Positions 1 to 7,356 of a stretch of 11,533 bases of DNA are shown here, piece after piece (positions within the stretch are counted from its first letter, which is position 1; every line of letters begins with the position of its first letter). The stretch spans positions 1 through 11,533 of the forward strand of contig CAYWTM010000110.1 of assembly GCA_964460185.1 (NCBI GenBank). Direction: 5' to 3'. Below the pieces are notes generated by a model. That model worked only from the letters and a program-made list of their open reading frames with translations, was not told where the DNA came from and did no database searches. This stretch comes from JAVJPJ01 sp040217295. Its GTDB lineage: Bacteria > Pseudomonadota > Alphaproteobacteria > Rhodobacterales > Rhodobacteraceae. The position numbers were made by a program, and so were the translations under genes.

Positions 1-671
1 ACGTGATGTGCGGGATGTATGCCTGCATCGGCATTCTGGCCGCGCTGCGCCACCGCGACGCCACCGGTGAGGGCCAGCATATCGACCTTGCGCTGGTCGA
101 TGCGCAGATGGCGTGGCTGATCAACGAGGGGACGAACTACCTGGCATCGGGGCAGGACCCGATCCGCCGCGGCAACGCACATCCCAATATCTGCCCGTAT
201 GATGTCTTTGCCTGCGCCGATGGTCATGTGATCCTTGCCGTCGGCAATGACGGGCAGTTCCGCCGTTTTGCCGAAGCGATGGAGGCCCCCGACCTCGCCG
301 TCGACCCGCGTTTCGCCACCAATCCCGAACGCTTGGAACATCGTGACCTGTTGAGCGCCAATATTTCACGATTGCTGTCCGACAAGCCGAAAAGCCTGGT
401 TCTCGAGCGTCTGGCCGCGGTCAAGGTTCCGGCGGGGCCGATCCATACGGTCGGCCAGGCGCTTGGTTCGGACCAGGCCAGGGCACGGGGGGCCGTGGTC
501 GCCATGCCGCACGATGATGTTGCGGGGGGATCTGTCCAACTCCTTGGAAATCCTCTGAAGTTTTCCAAGACCCCGGTCACCTTGCGGCACCCGCCGCCTC
601 GAATGGGTCAGGATGGCGACAGGGTTCTGGACCACCTTCGCGAGGTCCTGACCCGCCGGGCCGCCCGCTAG
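1..671 (+). CDS. CaiB/BaiF family III CoA-transferase, 3' part
   Basis: C-terminal part (about 222 residues) of a family III CoA-transferase; family members are usually near 380-400 residues, so roughly the first 40% lies left of the window. Family enzymes move CoA between carboxylic acids in the cytoplasm through an aspartyl-CoA thioester. Visible hallmarks are the helix GMYACIGILAALRHRDATG followed by GQHIDLALVD, then NAHPNICPYDVF with DGHVILAVGNDGQF, and the late VPAGPIHTV stretch. The reading frame is open through the left edge. The first two bases (AC) end a codon just before V-M-C-G, which is where the catalytic Asp usually sits (Asp-x-x-x-Gly), so GAC is plausible but only partly visible. 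The substrate cannot be told from this part. It ends at TAG; the next gene begins about 120 bp on, so co-transcription is possible but not shown. Confidence 0.9.
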   Translation, partial: VMCGMYACIGILAALRHRDATGEGQHIDLALVDAQMAWLINEGTNYLASGQDPIRRGNAHPNICPYDVFACADGHVILAVGNDGQFRRFAEAMEAPDLAVDPRFATNPERLEHRDLLSANISRLLSDKPKSLVLERLAAVKVPAGPIHTVGQALGSDQARARGAVVAMPHDDVAGGSVQLLGNPLKFSKTPVTLRHPPPRMGQDGDRVLDHLREVLTRRAAR

Positions 672-794
672 CACGAGAATACACGTTCGATCACAAATGC
701 GCGGGCTGGCGGGGATGTGAGGTCGATCCGTCACAAGACATCGTAAGACCGATGGATTGACGCAGCCCTTTTCCTATTCGCGGACGTGCCATCC

Positions 795-2156
795 ATGACC
801 ACCGATATCTGCCAGGCCGAAACCGGCATGACCGACCCCGAGGCACATGCCGCCTGGGACAGGATGATCTGCTCGTTCCTGGCCCATGGTGCGGCAACGC
901 CGGTGCATCTGGCAGACGTTCTGGACCGCGAACCCGACGCCGTATTGCCATTGGCGGCAAAGGGTCTGTTTTGCCTGATGCTTGGTCGCCGCGAAATGGT
1001 CGCCACCGCCCGTGATACGGCAAAGGCGGCCCGGATCGCACTGGACAACGGGGGCGGCCCACCCCGCGCGCGCGCCGTGTTGGCGGCCCTGGAAACATGG
1101 TTGGCGGGATCACCGGGGGGCGCGATCTTCCATCTGGAAGGCGCGTTGGTCCGAAACCCGGCGGACACGTTCACCATGAAGTTGTGCCACGGCATCCGGT
1201 TCATCATCGGTGATGCCGGTGGCATGCGCCGTTCGGTGGAACGCGCGCTGCACGGCCACGGCGTCGATCATCCGCTCAGGGGGTATGCGCTGGGCTGTCA
1301 TGCCTTCGCGCTGGAGGAAACGGGCGACTACAGGCTGGCGGAACGCGCCGGCCTGGCCGGCCTGGACCTGGCGGGCGACGATGCCTGGGGGCTGCATGCC
1401 GTGGCGCATGTCTACGACATGACGCACCGCCCGGACACTGGCATCGCATTGCTTGATGAGAACGAAGCCGCCTGGAGCCACTGCAACAACTTCCGCTTTC
1501 ATGTCTGGTGGCACAAGGCGCTGCTGCATCTCGACCGAGGCGAACTTGACCGCGTCCTGGCGCTTTATGACACCCGCATCCGCGAGGAAAAGACGGACGA
1601 CTACCGTGACGTCGCCAATGCCTCGTCGCTGCTGGTCCGGCTGCAACTGGAGGGTGTCGATATAGGTGAGCGCTGGTGCGAACTGGCCGATCTGGCCGAG
1701 ACGCGGATCAGCGACGGATGCCTTGTCTTTGCCGATCTGCACTACATGCTGGCGCTGTGCGGCGATCATCGTTCGCAAGCTGCCCGAGATCTGAGCACCC
1801 GCATCAAGGCAACCGGCAAAGTGGCGACACAAGACGGGCAAACCGCCGCGCATCCCGGACAGGCCGCCGCTCAAGGCCTCGCACTTTTCGGGGAGGGCAA
1901 GTATTGTGAGGCGTTTCTTCAGTTGTCGACGGCGCGAAGTCACATGAACAACATCGGTGGCAGCCATGCCCAACGGGACGTCTTCGAACGCATCACGGTG
2001 GATGCGGGAATTCGCGCCGGTTTACTGGACGAGGTCGCCGCAATCGTGGCTCAGCGCACGGAACTGCGCGCCGGTCGCGCCGACGCCTTCGCCGAAAGCC
2101 GCATGGCGCAGATCGAGACCGCCCGCCGCGCGTCGCCACCATACGCCGCGCAATAA
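795..2156 (+). CDS. TTC38-like tetratricopeptide repeat protein
   Basis: A 453-residue helical-repeat protein resembling the TTC38 (TPR repeat protein 38) family. No signal peptide or membrane segment is visible, so it should be cytoplasmic. The clearest family marks are DAWGLHAVAHVYDM in the middle, followed by NNFRFHVWWHKALLHLDRGE, a His/Trp-rich block typical of this family. Around them are Ala/Leu-rich helix pairs (for example YALGCHAFALEETGDYRLAE) that read as TPR units. The molecular role of the family is not established, so none is assigned. ATG 795 was chosen over an in-frame GTG at 786 and a later ATG at 828; only a weak GGA (782-784) precedes it, so the start is uncertain. The stop is 30 bp before opgC, which suggests it is read with the glucan genes. 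No convincing promoter was found in the 123 bp upstream. Confidence 0.8.
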   Translation: MTTDICQAETGMTDPEAHAAWDRMICSFLAHGAATPVHLADVLDREPDAVLPLAAKGLFCLMLGRREMVATARDTAKAARIALDNGGGPPRARAVLAALETWLAGSPGGAIFHLEGALVRNPADTFTMKLCHGIRFIIGDAGGMRRSVERALHGHGVDHPLRGYALGCHAFALEETGDYRLAERAGLAGLDLAGDDAWGLHAVAHVYDMTHRPDTGIALLDENEAAWSHCNNFRFHVWWHKALLHLDRGELDRVLALYDTRIREEKTDDYRDVANASSLLVRLQLEGVDIGERWCELADLAETRISDGCLVFADLHYMLALCGDHRSQAARDLSTRIKATGKVATQDGQTAAHPGQAAAQGLALFGEGKYCEAFLQLSTARSHMNNIGGSHAQRDVFERITVDAGIRAGLLDEVAAIVAQRTELRAGRADAFAESRMAQIETARRASPPYAAQ

Positions 2157-2186
2157 TCCGACCATAGAAAGCCGCACCCGAACACC

Positions 2187-3416
2187 ATGAGCGTTGCAGA
2201 CCCCACGACCACCGCAGCCCCGGCCGGTATATCGGCCGTGCGCGGCCAATCCACGCCGCGCGACACGATCCGTGACCCCCGCCTCGATTTCTTTCGCGGC
2301 CTGGCGATGTTCATCATCCTGATCGCTCATGTGCCGGGAAATTGGCTGACCCTTTGGATCCCGGCCCGCTTCGGGTTCTCGGACGCGACCGAGATCTTCG
2401 TGTTCTGTTCCGGCATGGCCTCGGCCATCGCGTTCGGCAAGGTGTTCCGCGATCGCGGTTGGCATATGGGGGCGGCCCGTGTGGCGTTTCGCTGCTGGCA
2501 GGTCTACTGGGCGCATATCTGCCTGTTTCTGGCCGTCGCCGCCACGATGGCGGCCCTGAATGCCACGGGCGCGTTCGAGCGTGACTATGTTGGCCAGCTG
2601 AACCTTTACCCGTTCTTCAACAACGCCCAATCCAACCTGATCGGTCTGATCACCCTGACCTATGTGCCGAATTATTTCGATATCCTGCCGATGTACCTGG
2701 TGATCCTCGTGATGCTGCCCTTCTTCGTGGCCTTGGTGAGGGTGCACCGGGTCGTGGCCTTTGCTGCGGTCATCGCGGTCTGGGCGTTGGCGCAGGCCGA
2801 TCTGCTGGCGCTTCCGGCCGAGCCGTGGTCGGACCGGGAATGGTTCTTCAATCCGTTTGGCTGGCAGCTGATCTTTTTCACCGGCTTTGCCTTCATGTCC
2901 GGCTGGTTGCCCGCCCCCCCGGTCGACCGGCGGCTTGTCATGGTCGCTGCCGTCATCGTGCTGGTGATCGTGCCCCTGGCCTATTTTCGCATCTACCGCG
3001 AGGTGGAAGTGCTGGCAGATTGGCGGTCGGACTACCAGTTCTTCATCGCAAAGACCGATTTCGGCATCCTGCGTTATGTCCATTTCCTGGCCCTTGCCTA
3101 CCTGGCCTGGGTCGCCGTTGGACCCAGGGGCCAACGCCTGGCCCCGCCCGAAGGCGACGCAGCAATCGGCCGGGTCTGGCGGGCCGGGCTGTTGGTGATC
3201 CTGAAGGTGGGACAGCAATCGCTGGCCGTTTTCATCACCTCCATGTACCTCGCGCGGCTGATGGGCATGGTGCTGGACGTGGTTGGCCGCAGCTACCTGT
3301 CCATGGCCTGGGTGAACCTGGCCGGCATGGCGATACTCGTGGCGGTGGCCTATGGCACCGGCTGGTTCAAATCCAACCCGTGGCGCGCCAGGTCACCCAA
3401 TGCACGGCAGGGGTAG
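2187..3416 (+). CDS. opgC: OpgC, succinyltransferase for periplasmic glucans
   Basis: A 409-residue polytopic inner-membrane protein of the OpgC family, distantly related to acyltransferase-3 proteins. Family members move succinyl groups from the cytoplasmic acyl-CoA pool onto osmoregulated periplasmic glucans, making them anionic. Sequence marks are RDPRLDFFRGLAMFIILIAH (residues 29-48), with the Asp34/Arg37/His48 arrangement expected of this superfamily, SDATEIFVFCSGM (65-77) and R102...H110 at the next membrane entry. About ten hydrophobic segments follow, ending in a helix just before the stop. The N-terminal 25 residues are polar and likely cytoplasmic. No good ribosome-binding site precedes the ATG, so it may depend on translation from the TPR gene 30 bp upstream. 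The stop lies 4 bp before opgG. In Rhodobacter sphaeroides, opgC is likewise in an operon with glucan backbone genes, but as I recall after them rather than first. Confidence 0.9.
   Translation: MSVADPTTTAAPAGISAVRGQSTPRDTIRDPRLDFFRGLAMFIILIAHVPGNWLTLWIPARFGFSDATEIFVFCSGMASAIAFGKVFRDRGWHMGAARVAFRCWQVYWAHICLFLAVAATMAALNATGAFERDYVGQLNLYPFFNNAQSNLIGLITLTYVPNYFDILPMYLVILVMLPFFVALVRVHRVVAFAAVIAVWALAQADLLALPAEPWSDREWFFNPFGWQLIFFTGFAFMSGWLPAPPVDRRLVMVAAVIVLVIVPLAYFRIYREVEVLADWRSDYQFFIAKTDFGILRYVHFLALAYLAWVAVGPRGQRLAPPEGDAAIGRVWRAGLLVILKVGQQSLAVFITSMYLARLMGMVLDVVGRSYLSMAWVNLAGMAILVAVAYGTGWFKSNPWRARSPNARQG
3409..3413 (+). promoter_or_regulatory. Ribosome-binding site of opgG
   Basis: AGGGG lies 7 nt before ATG 3421 and inside the last codons of opgC. 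It decides the opgG start: an in-frame ATG at 3400 has no such motif and would put seven polar residues before the export signal. Confidence 0.6.
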
Positions 3417-3420
3417 CGCC

Positions 3421-4965
3421 ATGTTGCGACGCGAGGTCCTGGCCGGACTGATGGCATGTGCCGCCTTGCCCGCGCGCGCGCAGACGGGTGCGGCGCAGGC
3501 GGGACCCATCGAACCGGGCCTGCAACTGGGCGACCCGGTGCCGTTTCGCCCGGACGATGTACCCGAGATCGCCCGCCGGCTTGCCGCAGCGCCCCATATG
3601 CCCCCACCCCGGATCCCCGAGGCCTGGACCTCGATCACCTATGACGATTACCGGTCCATCTGGTTCGACGGCCGCAATGCGTTGTGGGAGGCATCGGGCA
3701 GCGAACCCTTTCGCCTCGATGTCTTCGCGCCCGGCCTCTACTTTCCCACGCCGATCCGGATCGACGTGGTTCAGGACGCCCAGGCGCGCCCGATGCTGTT
3801 CGACATGGCTGTGTTCGACCGGACCGATCAGTTTCCAGATCTGCCCATCGACGACACGCTCGGGTATTCCGGTTTCCGCCTGCGGGCCGAGCTTGAGACG
3901 CCGGGCATCTTCACCGAATTCGCCGTCTTTCAGGGCGCAAGCTATTTTCGCGGCATCGGCACGGGCGAGATCTATGGCCTTTCGGCGCGCGGTCTTGCGA
4001 TCGACACGGCAGAACCCGGGGGCGAGGAGTTTCCCGAATTCCGCCGGTTCTGGATCGAACGTCCGGCCCCCGGTGCGACCGAGATCGTCATCCATGCGCT
4101 GCTGGACAGCGAAAGCTGCACGGGCGCGTATCGTTTCACCATCCAACCCGGGCCCGCCTTGCGCATGGGGGTCGAAGCCCAGGTTTTTGCCCGGCGCCGG
4201 CTGGATCACGTGGGGCTTGGCGCGCTCACCTCGATGTTCCAGTTCGACGAGACAAACCGCCACCATTTCTCGGACTTCCGCTCAGCCGTGCACGATTCCG
4301 ACGGATTGTTGATGCTCAACGGCGCGGGCGAGACGCTGTGGCGGCCTCTGGCCAACCCCCGCACCCTGCAGATCAGCGCCTTTCAAGATAGGGACCCGCG
4401 CGGCTTTGGCCTGATGCAACGCGCGCAGGCGTTCGAGGATTTCGCCGATCTCGAGGCGCTTTATCACCGCCGTCCGTCGCTGTGGATCGCACCGCGCGGA
4501 TCGTGGGGGGCCGGTTCGGTGACGCTGGTCGAGATCCCCACCGATGACGAGATCTACGACAACATCGTTGCCTATTGGCGTCCCGCAAACCCGATCGAGC
4601 CCGGGGCATCGCTGGCTTTTGCCTATGACATGACGTGGTCGCAAGACACGGACTATGGCACCGGACTGAGGGTCACCAACACCCGTGCCGGCCGCGCGCG
4701 CAGCGATGGCATCATCTTTGCGGTGGATTTCGCACCGGGCGCACATCTGCCGGATGATCTGTCCGGGGTGCAGACCCTCGTGCGCACAAATGCGGGAGAG
4801 GTCAGCACCGGCATTCTTCAGCGCAACCCGGAAACCGGCGGGGCACGGTTCAACTTTACCTTTCGACCGGGCGGCGCACCCCTGGCCGAGATGCGCGCAC
4901 AACTGCGCCATGCCGATGGCACGCCCCTCAGCGAAGTATGGCTGTATCGCTGGACCGCCGAATGA
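3421..4965 (+). CDS. opgG: OpgG/OpgD-family periplasmic glucan protein (GH186)
   Basis: A 514-residue exported protein of the MdoG/OpgG family, needed for making osmoregulated periplasmic glucans. The N-terminus LRREVLAGLMACAALPARAQ is a signal peptide with a Tat-like twin arginine and a probable cut after ARA. Family blocks in order: LDVFAPGLYFPTPI; GASYFRGIGTGEIYGLSARG with LAIDTAEPGGEEFPEF and FWIERP; ALLDSESCTGAYRF; LTSMFQF; VHDSDGL; FGLMQR; RPSLWIAPRGSWG; IPTDDEIYDNIVAYW. Aligned from memory to E. coli OpgG, Asp292, Tyr348 and Asp380 match Asp273, Tyr329 and Asp361 at a constant offset of 19. The equivalents in E. coli OpgD are catalytic residues of a beta-1,2-glucanase (family GH186). 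A working glycoside hydrolase or transglycosylase site is therefore expected. Length is normal for the family. Its stop overlaps the opgH start (ATGA), so the two are translationally coupled. Naming it OpgG rather than OpgD rests on its position beside opgH. Confidence 0.92.
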   Translation: MLRREVLAGLMACAALPARAQTGAAQAGPIEPGLQLGDPVPFRPDDVPEIARRLAAAPHMPPPRIPEAWTSITYDDYRSIWFDGRNALWEASGSEPFRLDVFAPGLYFPTPIRIDVVQDAQARPMLFDMAVFDRTDQFPDLPIDDTLGYSGFRLRAELETPGIFTEFAVFQGASYFRGIGTGEIYGLSARGLAIDTAEPGGEEFPEFRRFWIERPAPGATEIVIHALLDSESCTGAYRFTIQPGPALRMGVEAQVFARRRLDHVGLGALTSMFQFDETNRHHFSDFRSAVHDSDGLLMLNGAGETLWRPLANPRTLQISAFQDRDPRGFGLMQRAQAFEDFADLEALYHRRPSLWIAPRGSWGAGSVTLVEIPTDDEIYDNIVAYWRPANPIEPGASLAFAYDMTWSQDTDYGTGLRVTNTRAGRARSDGIIFAVDFAPGAHLPDDLSGVQTLVRTNAGEVSTGILQRNPETGGARFNFTFRPGGAPLAEMRAQLRHADGTPLSEVWLYRWTAE

Positions 4966-6851
4966 ACATGCATCCGCCACCCAATCACACCATGCCGCCC
5001 GAGGCCCCCTTGGCCATGGTCGAGCAGGCCTTTGGCCGGGCCCCCACGGATCCGCGTGCCACCCTGCCCCGGTGGCTGCTGTCCGACATGCTGTGGCGTC
5101 TTGGTGCGTTTGGCCCGGCGCTTGCGATCACGATGTCCCTGATCGTCGGGCTGGCTCGTTGGTTCAACACTGGCGGGTTCACCATTGGCGAGGGACTGGT
5201 GGTGCTGCTGGTCGGCGCGACGTTTATCTGGGTGTCACTGACCGTCGGTGCCGTGGCGCTGGCGCTGGTTCGGCTTTGGCACGGAAGCCCGCGCCCCGAG
5301 GGCCAGCGCCAGGGCCCGCAGACCGTTGCGATCCTTGTGCCGATCTACAACGAGGATACTGCCGACGTGATGGGCAATATCGCCGCCATGCGGGCGGAAC
5401 TTGCCGCCGTGCGGTCACCGGATCGCTACGCGTTCTTCATCCTCAGCGACACGCAAGATGACCATATCGCGGGCGCCGAGGCCCGGATGATACCCCTTTT
5501 GCAGGCGTCAGGGCCGGCCGATATCCCGGTCTACTACCGCCGCCGCGCCACCAATACCAACCGCAAGATCGGCAACCTCTATGACTGGATCACCAGGTGG
5601 GGGGCCGATTGGGATGCAATGATCGTGTTGGATGCCGACAGCCTGATGACCGGCGCGGCGATCCGGCAATTGTCCGACGCACTGGCACGCGACCCCGATG
5701 TGGGGTTGATCCAATCCTTCCCGATCCTGATCTCGGCTGACACGTTGTTCGGGCGCATGCAGGAATTCGCGACCTCGGTCTATGGCTGGCTCCTGGCGCA
5801 GGGTTTGGCGCTTTGGTCGCGCAACGAGGGCAATTACTGGGGCCACAACGCGATCATTCGCACGCGCGCCTTTGCACACAGCGCGCAGTTGCCGCATTTG
5901 CGGGGGCGCCGTGGCCGTCAGACCCTGATCCTGAGCCATGATTTCGTCGAGGCCGGCCTGATGCGTCGGGCCGGTTGGGCCGTTCGGTTCCTGCCATGGC
6001 CCGGCGGATCCTACGAGGAAACACCGGCCACGCTCATTGATCACGTGCTGCGCGACCGTCGCTGGTGCCGGGGCAACATGCAGCATCTGCGCATCCTGTC
6101 GGCACGCGGGTTCCACCCGATCTCGCGCTTTCACCTGTTGCAGGGCGCGATGGCCTATCTGCTGTCACCGGCGTGGTTCGCTCTGCTGGTGATCTGGGCC
6201 GCGTTCCTGCCCATGAACGGCGCGGTCGAAGGCTATTTCAGCGCCGCCAACCCGCTCTATCCCGTCTGGCCACAGATCAGCCGTATCGACGGGCTTTGGT
6301 TTCTGGCACTGATTTACCTGATGCTGCTTTTGCCCAAGATCGTGGCGGCCGTTCTGCTGGTTCGCACGCGAGGGGTGGCAAAGCTGTATGGGGGCGGTCT
6401 TGTGTTTGCGGCCACCACGCTGACGGAAATGGTGCTGTCCATCCTTTATGCGCCCATCTTGATGGTTCAGCAAAGCAAGGCCGTTCTGCGCGCTGTGCTG
6501 GACCGCCCCGAAACATGGGCGCCGCAACAACGGGACCGGGTCGACTACGGCTGGGGTGTGCTGATGCGGTTCCACTGGCTTGAGGTGGTGCTTGGCGCGG
6601 GCCTGGCCCTGGGCATTGTCGCGGGCGCCCTGTCGCTGTGGCTGCTGCCGGTGACGATCAGCCTTCTGGGCGCGCCGGTGCTGTCCCGATTGTCGGCGCT
6701 GCGCGTGTCCGACCGGGCGATAGGGCCGCTGCGGCTGGACACGCCCTGCAGCCTGCGTGAACCTCGTGTGGCAAGGATGGCCCGCGCCGAACGGGCGCGC
6801 TTGGGCGCCTTGCTGGCGGCGGGCGAGCCACCTGCCATGGCGGCGGAGTGA
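4962..6851 (+). CDS. opgH: OpgH, glucan glucosyltransferase (GT2)
   Basis: A 629-residue inner-membrane processive glycosyltransferase that builds the beta-1,2-linked glucose backbone of periplasmic glucans from UDP-glucose. GT2 marks in order: VAILVPIYNED (122-132); LSDTQDD (161-167); VLDADS with Asp224/Asp226; NYWGHNAI; LSHDFVEAG with Asp327 as probable base; and RDRRWCRGN (364-372), the OpgH form of the QxxRW motif. Two hydrophobic segments precede the catalytic domain (LGAFGPALAITMSLIVGLAR and the stretch around VVLLVGATFIWVSL) and about five or six follow. It is much shorter than E. coli OpgH (about 850 residues), lacking most of the long cytoplasmic N-terminus and having a short tail; short forms are known in Rhodobacter. 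ATG 4962 was preferred over 4938 because it forms an ATGA overlap with the opgG stop. The rhodanese gene starts 6 bp after its stop. Confidence 0.93.
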   Translation: MNMHPPPNHTMPPEAPLAMVEQAFGRAPTDPRATLPRWLLSDMLWRLGAFGPALAITMSLIVGLARWFNTGGFTIGEGLVVLLVGATFIWVSLTVGAVALALVRLWHGSPRPEGQRQGPQTVAILVPIYNEDTADVMGNIAAMRAELAAVRSPDRYAFFILSDTQDDHIAGAEARMIPLLQASGPADIPVYYRRRATNTNRKIGNLYDWITRWGADWDAMIVLDADSLMTGAAIRQLSDALARDPDVGLIQSFPILISADTLFGRMQEFATSVYGWLLAQGLALWSRNEGNYWGHNAIIRTRAFAHSAQLPHLRGRRGRQTLILSHDFVEAGLMRRAGWAVRFLPWPGGSYEETPATLIDHVLRDRRWCRGNMQHLRILSARGFHPISRFHLLQGAMAYLLSPAWFALLVIWAAFLPMNGAVEGYFSAANPLYPVWPQISRIDGLWFLALIYLMLLLPKIVAAVLLVRTRGVAKLYGGGLVFAATTLTEMVLSILYAPILMVQQSKAVLRAVLDRPETWAPQQRDRVDYGWGVLMRFHWLEVVLGAGLALGIVAGALSLWLLPVTISLLGAPVLSRLSALRVSDRAIGPLRLDTPCSLREPRVARMARAERARLGALLAAGEPPAMAAE

Positions 6852-6857
6852 CCAAGG

Positions 6858-7337
6858 ATGGATGACATGCCTGCACCGAACGCGCGCCGCCGCACCTTGC
6901 TGATCGGCCTGCCTGTCGCAGCGGCCGCCGCGTTTGGCATCTTTCTTTGGCCCGAAGCCCCCTTGCCCGAAGGCGCGGGCGTGCTGGACCCGGACGAGGC
7001 GTTTGCCCGGGTGCGATCAGGCGAGGTCTGGCTGATCGATATCCGCAGACCCGATGAATGGGCCCTGACCGGCATCGCCGCCGGCGCGATCCCTCTCGAC
7101 ATGCGGCGCGACGATTTTGCCAGCGCACTTGCGGAAGCGACTGCGGCCGATCCCGACCGCCCGTTGGCGGTGATTTGTGCGCGAGGGGTGCGATCGCGTC
7201 GGTTGACGCTCCGCCTGCACGAGGCAGGGCATCGCCGGATTTTCGATGTGCCCGAAGGCATGTTGGGGTCGCGCGACGGGCCGGGATGGCTTGAACGCGG
7301 CCTGCCCATCGATCAGGCACCGGGCGCAACCGGATGA
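6858..7337 (+). CDS. Membrane-anchored rhodanese-domain protein
   Basis: A 159-residue single-domain rhodanese. Residues 9-31 (ARRRTLLIGLPVAAAAAFGIFLWP region) form an Arg-led hydrophobic segment, either an uncleaved anchor or a Tat-like signal, which places the domain in the periplasm. The rhodanese fold is shown by VWLIDIRRPDEWALTGIAAGAIPL and by the active-site loop CARGVRS, with the catalytic Cys107 kept, then the closing DVPEGMLG...GPGWLERGLPI. Rhodaneses form a cysteine persulfide and pass on sulfane sulfur, but single-domain members do varied jobs and the acceptor is unknown here. ATG 6858 has GGAG (6845-6848) nine bases upstream, within the end of opgH; ATG 6867 is an alternative with AAGGAT upstream. 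Six bases from opgH and 19 from the esterase gene, it appears to belong to the opg operon. Nothing known ties rhodanese chemistry to glucan synthesis. Confidence 0.88.
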   Translation: MDDMPAPNARRRTLLIGLPVAAAAAFGIFLWPEAPLPEGAGVLDPDEAFARVRSGEVWLIDIRRPDEWALTGIAAGAIPLDMRRDDFASALAEATAADPDRPLAVICARGVRSRRLTLRLHEAGHRRIFDVPEGMLGSRDGPGWLERGLPIDQAPGATG

Positions 7338-7342
7338 CCCAC

Positions 7343-7349
7343 AAGGAAG
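7343..7349 (+). promoter_or_regulatory. Ribosome-binding site of the esterase gene
   Basis: AAGGAAG lies 7 nt before ATG 7357 in the 19-bp gap after the rhodanese stop. It fixes the start at the beginning of a signal peptide; the longer in-frame reading from 7246 would run through the rhodanese gene. Confidence 0.6.
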
Positions 7350-7356
7350 AACGGCG

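Noticed and set aside
757..785. TTGACG as a -35 promoter element before the TPR gene
   Set aside because: No -10-like sequence lies 16-18 bp downstream; the region there reads GC-rich, so the promoter call is not supported.
2222..2237. Inverted repeat GGCCG...CGGCC with GTATAT loop near the opgC start
   Set aside because: Only 5 bp, within the opgC coding region, and GC-rich codons make this common by chance.
2022..3218. 398-codon minus-strand ORF opposite opgC
   Set aside because: Antisense shadow rich in Gly/His/Asp/Arg; the plus strand encodes a clear polytopic OpgC.
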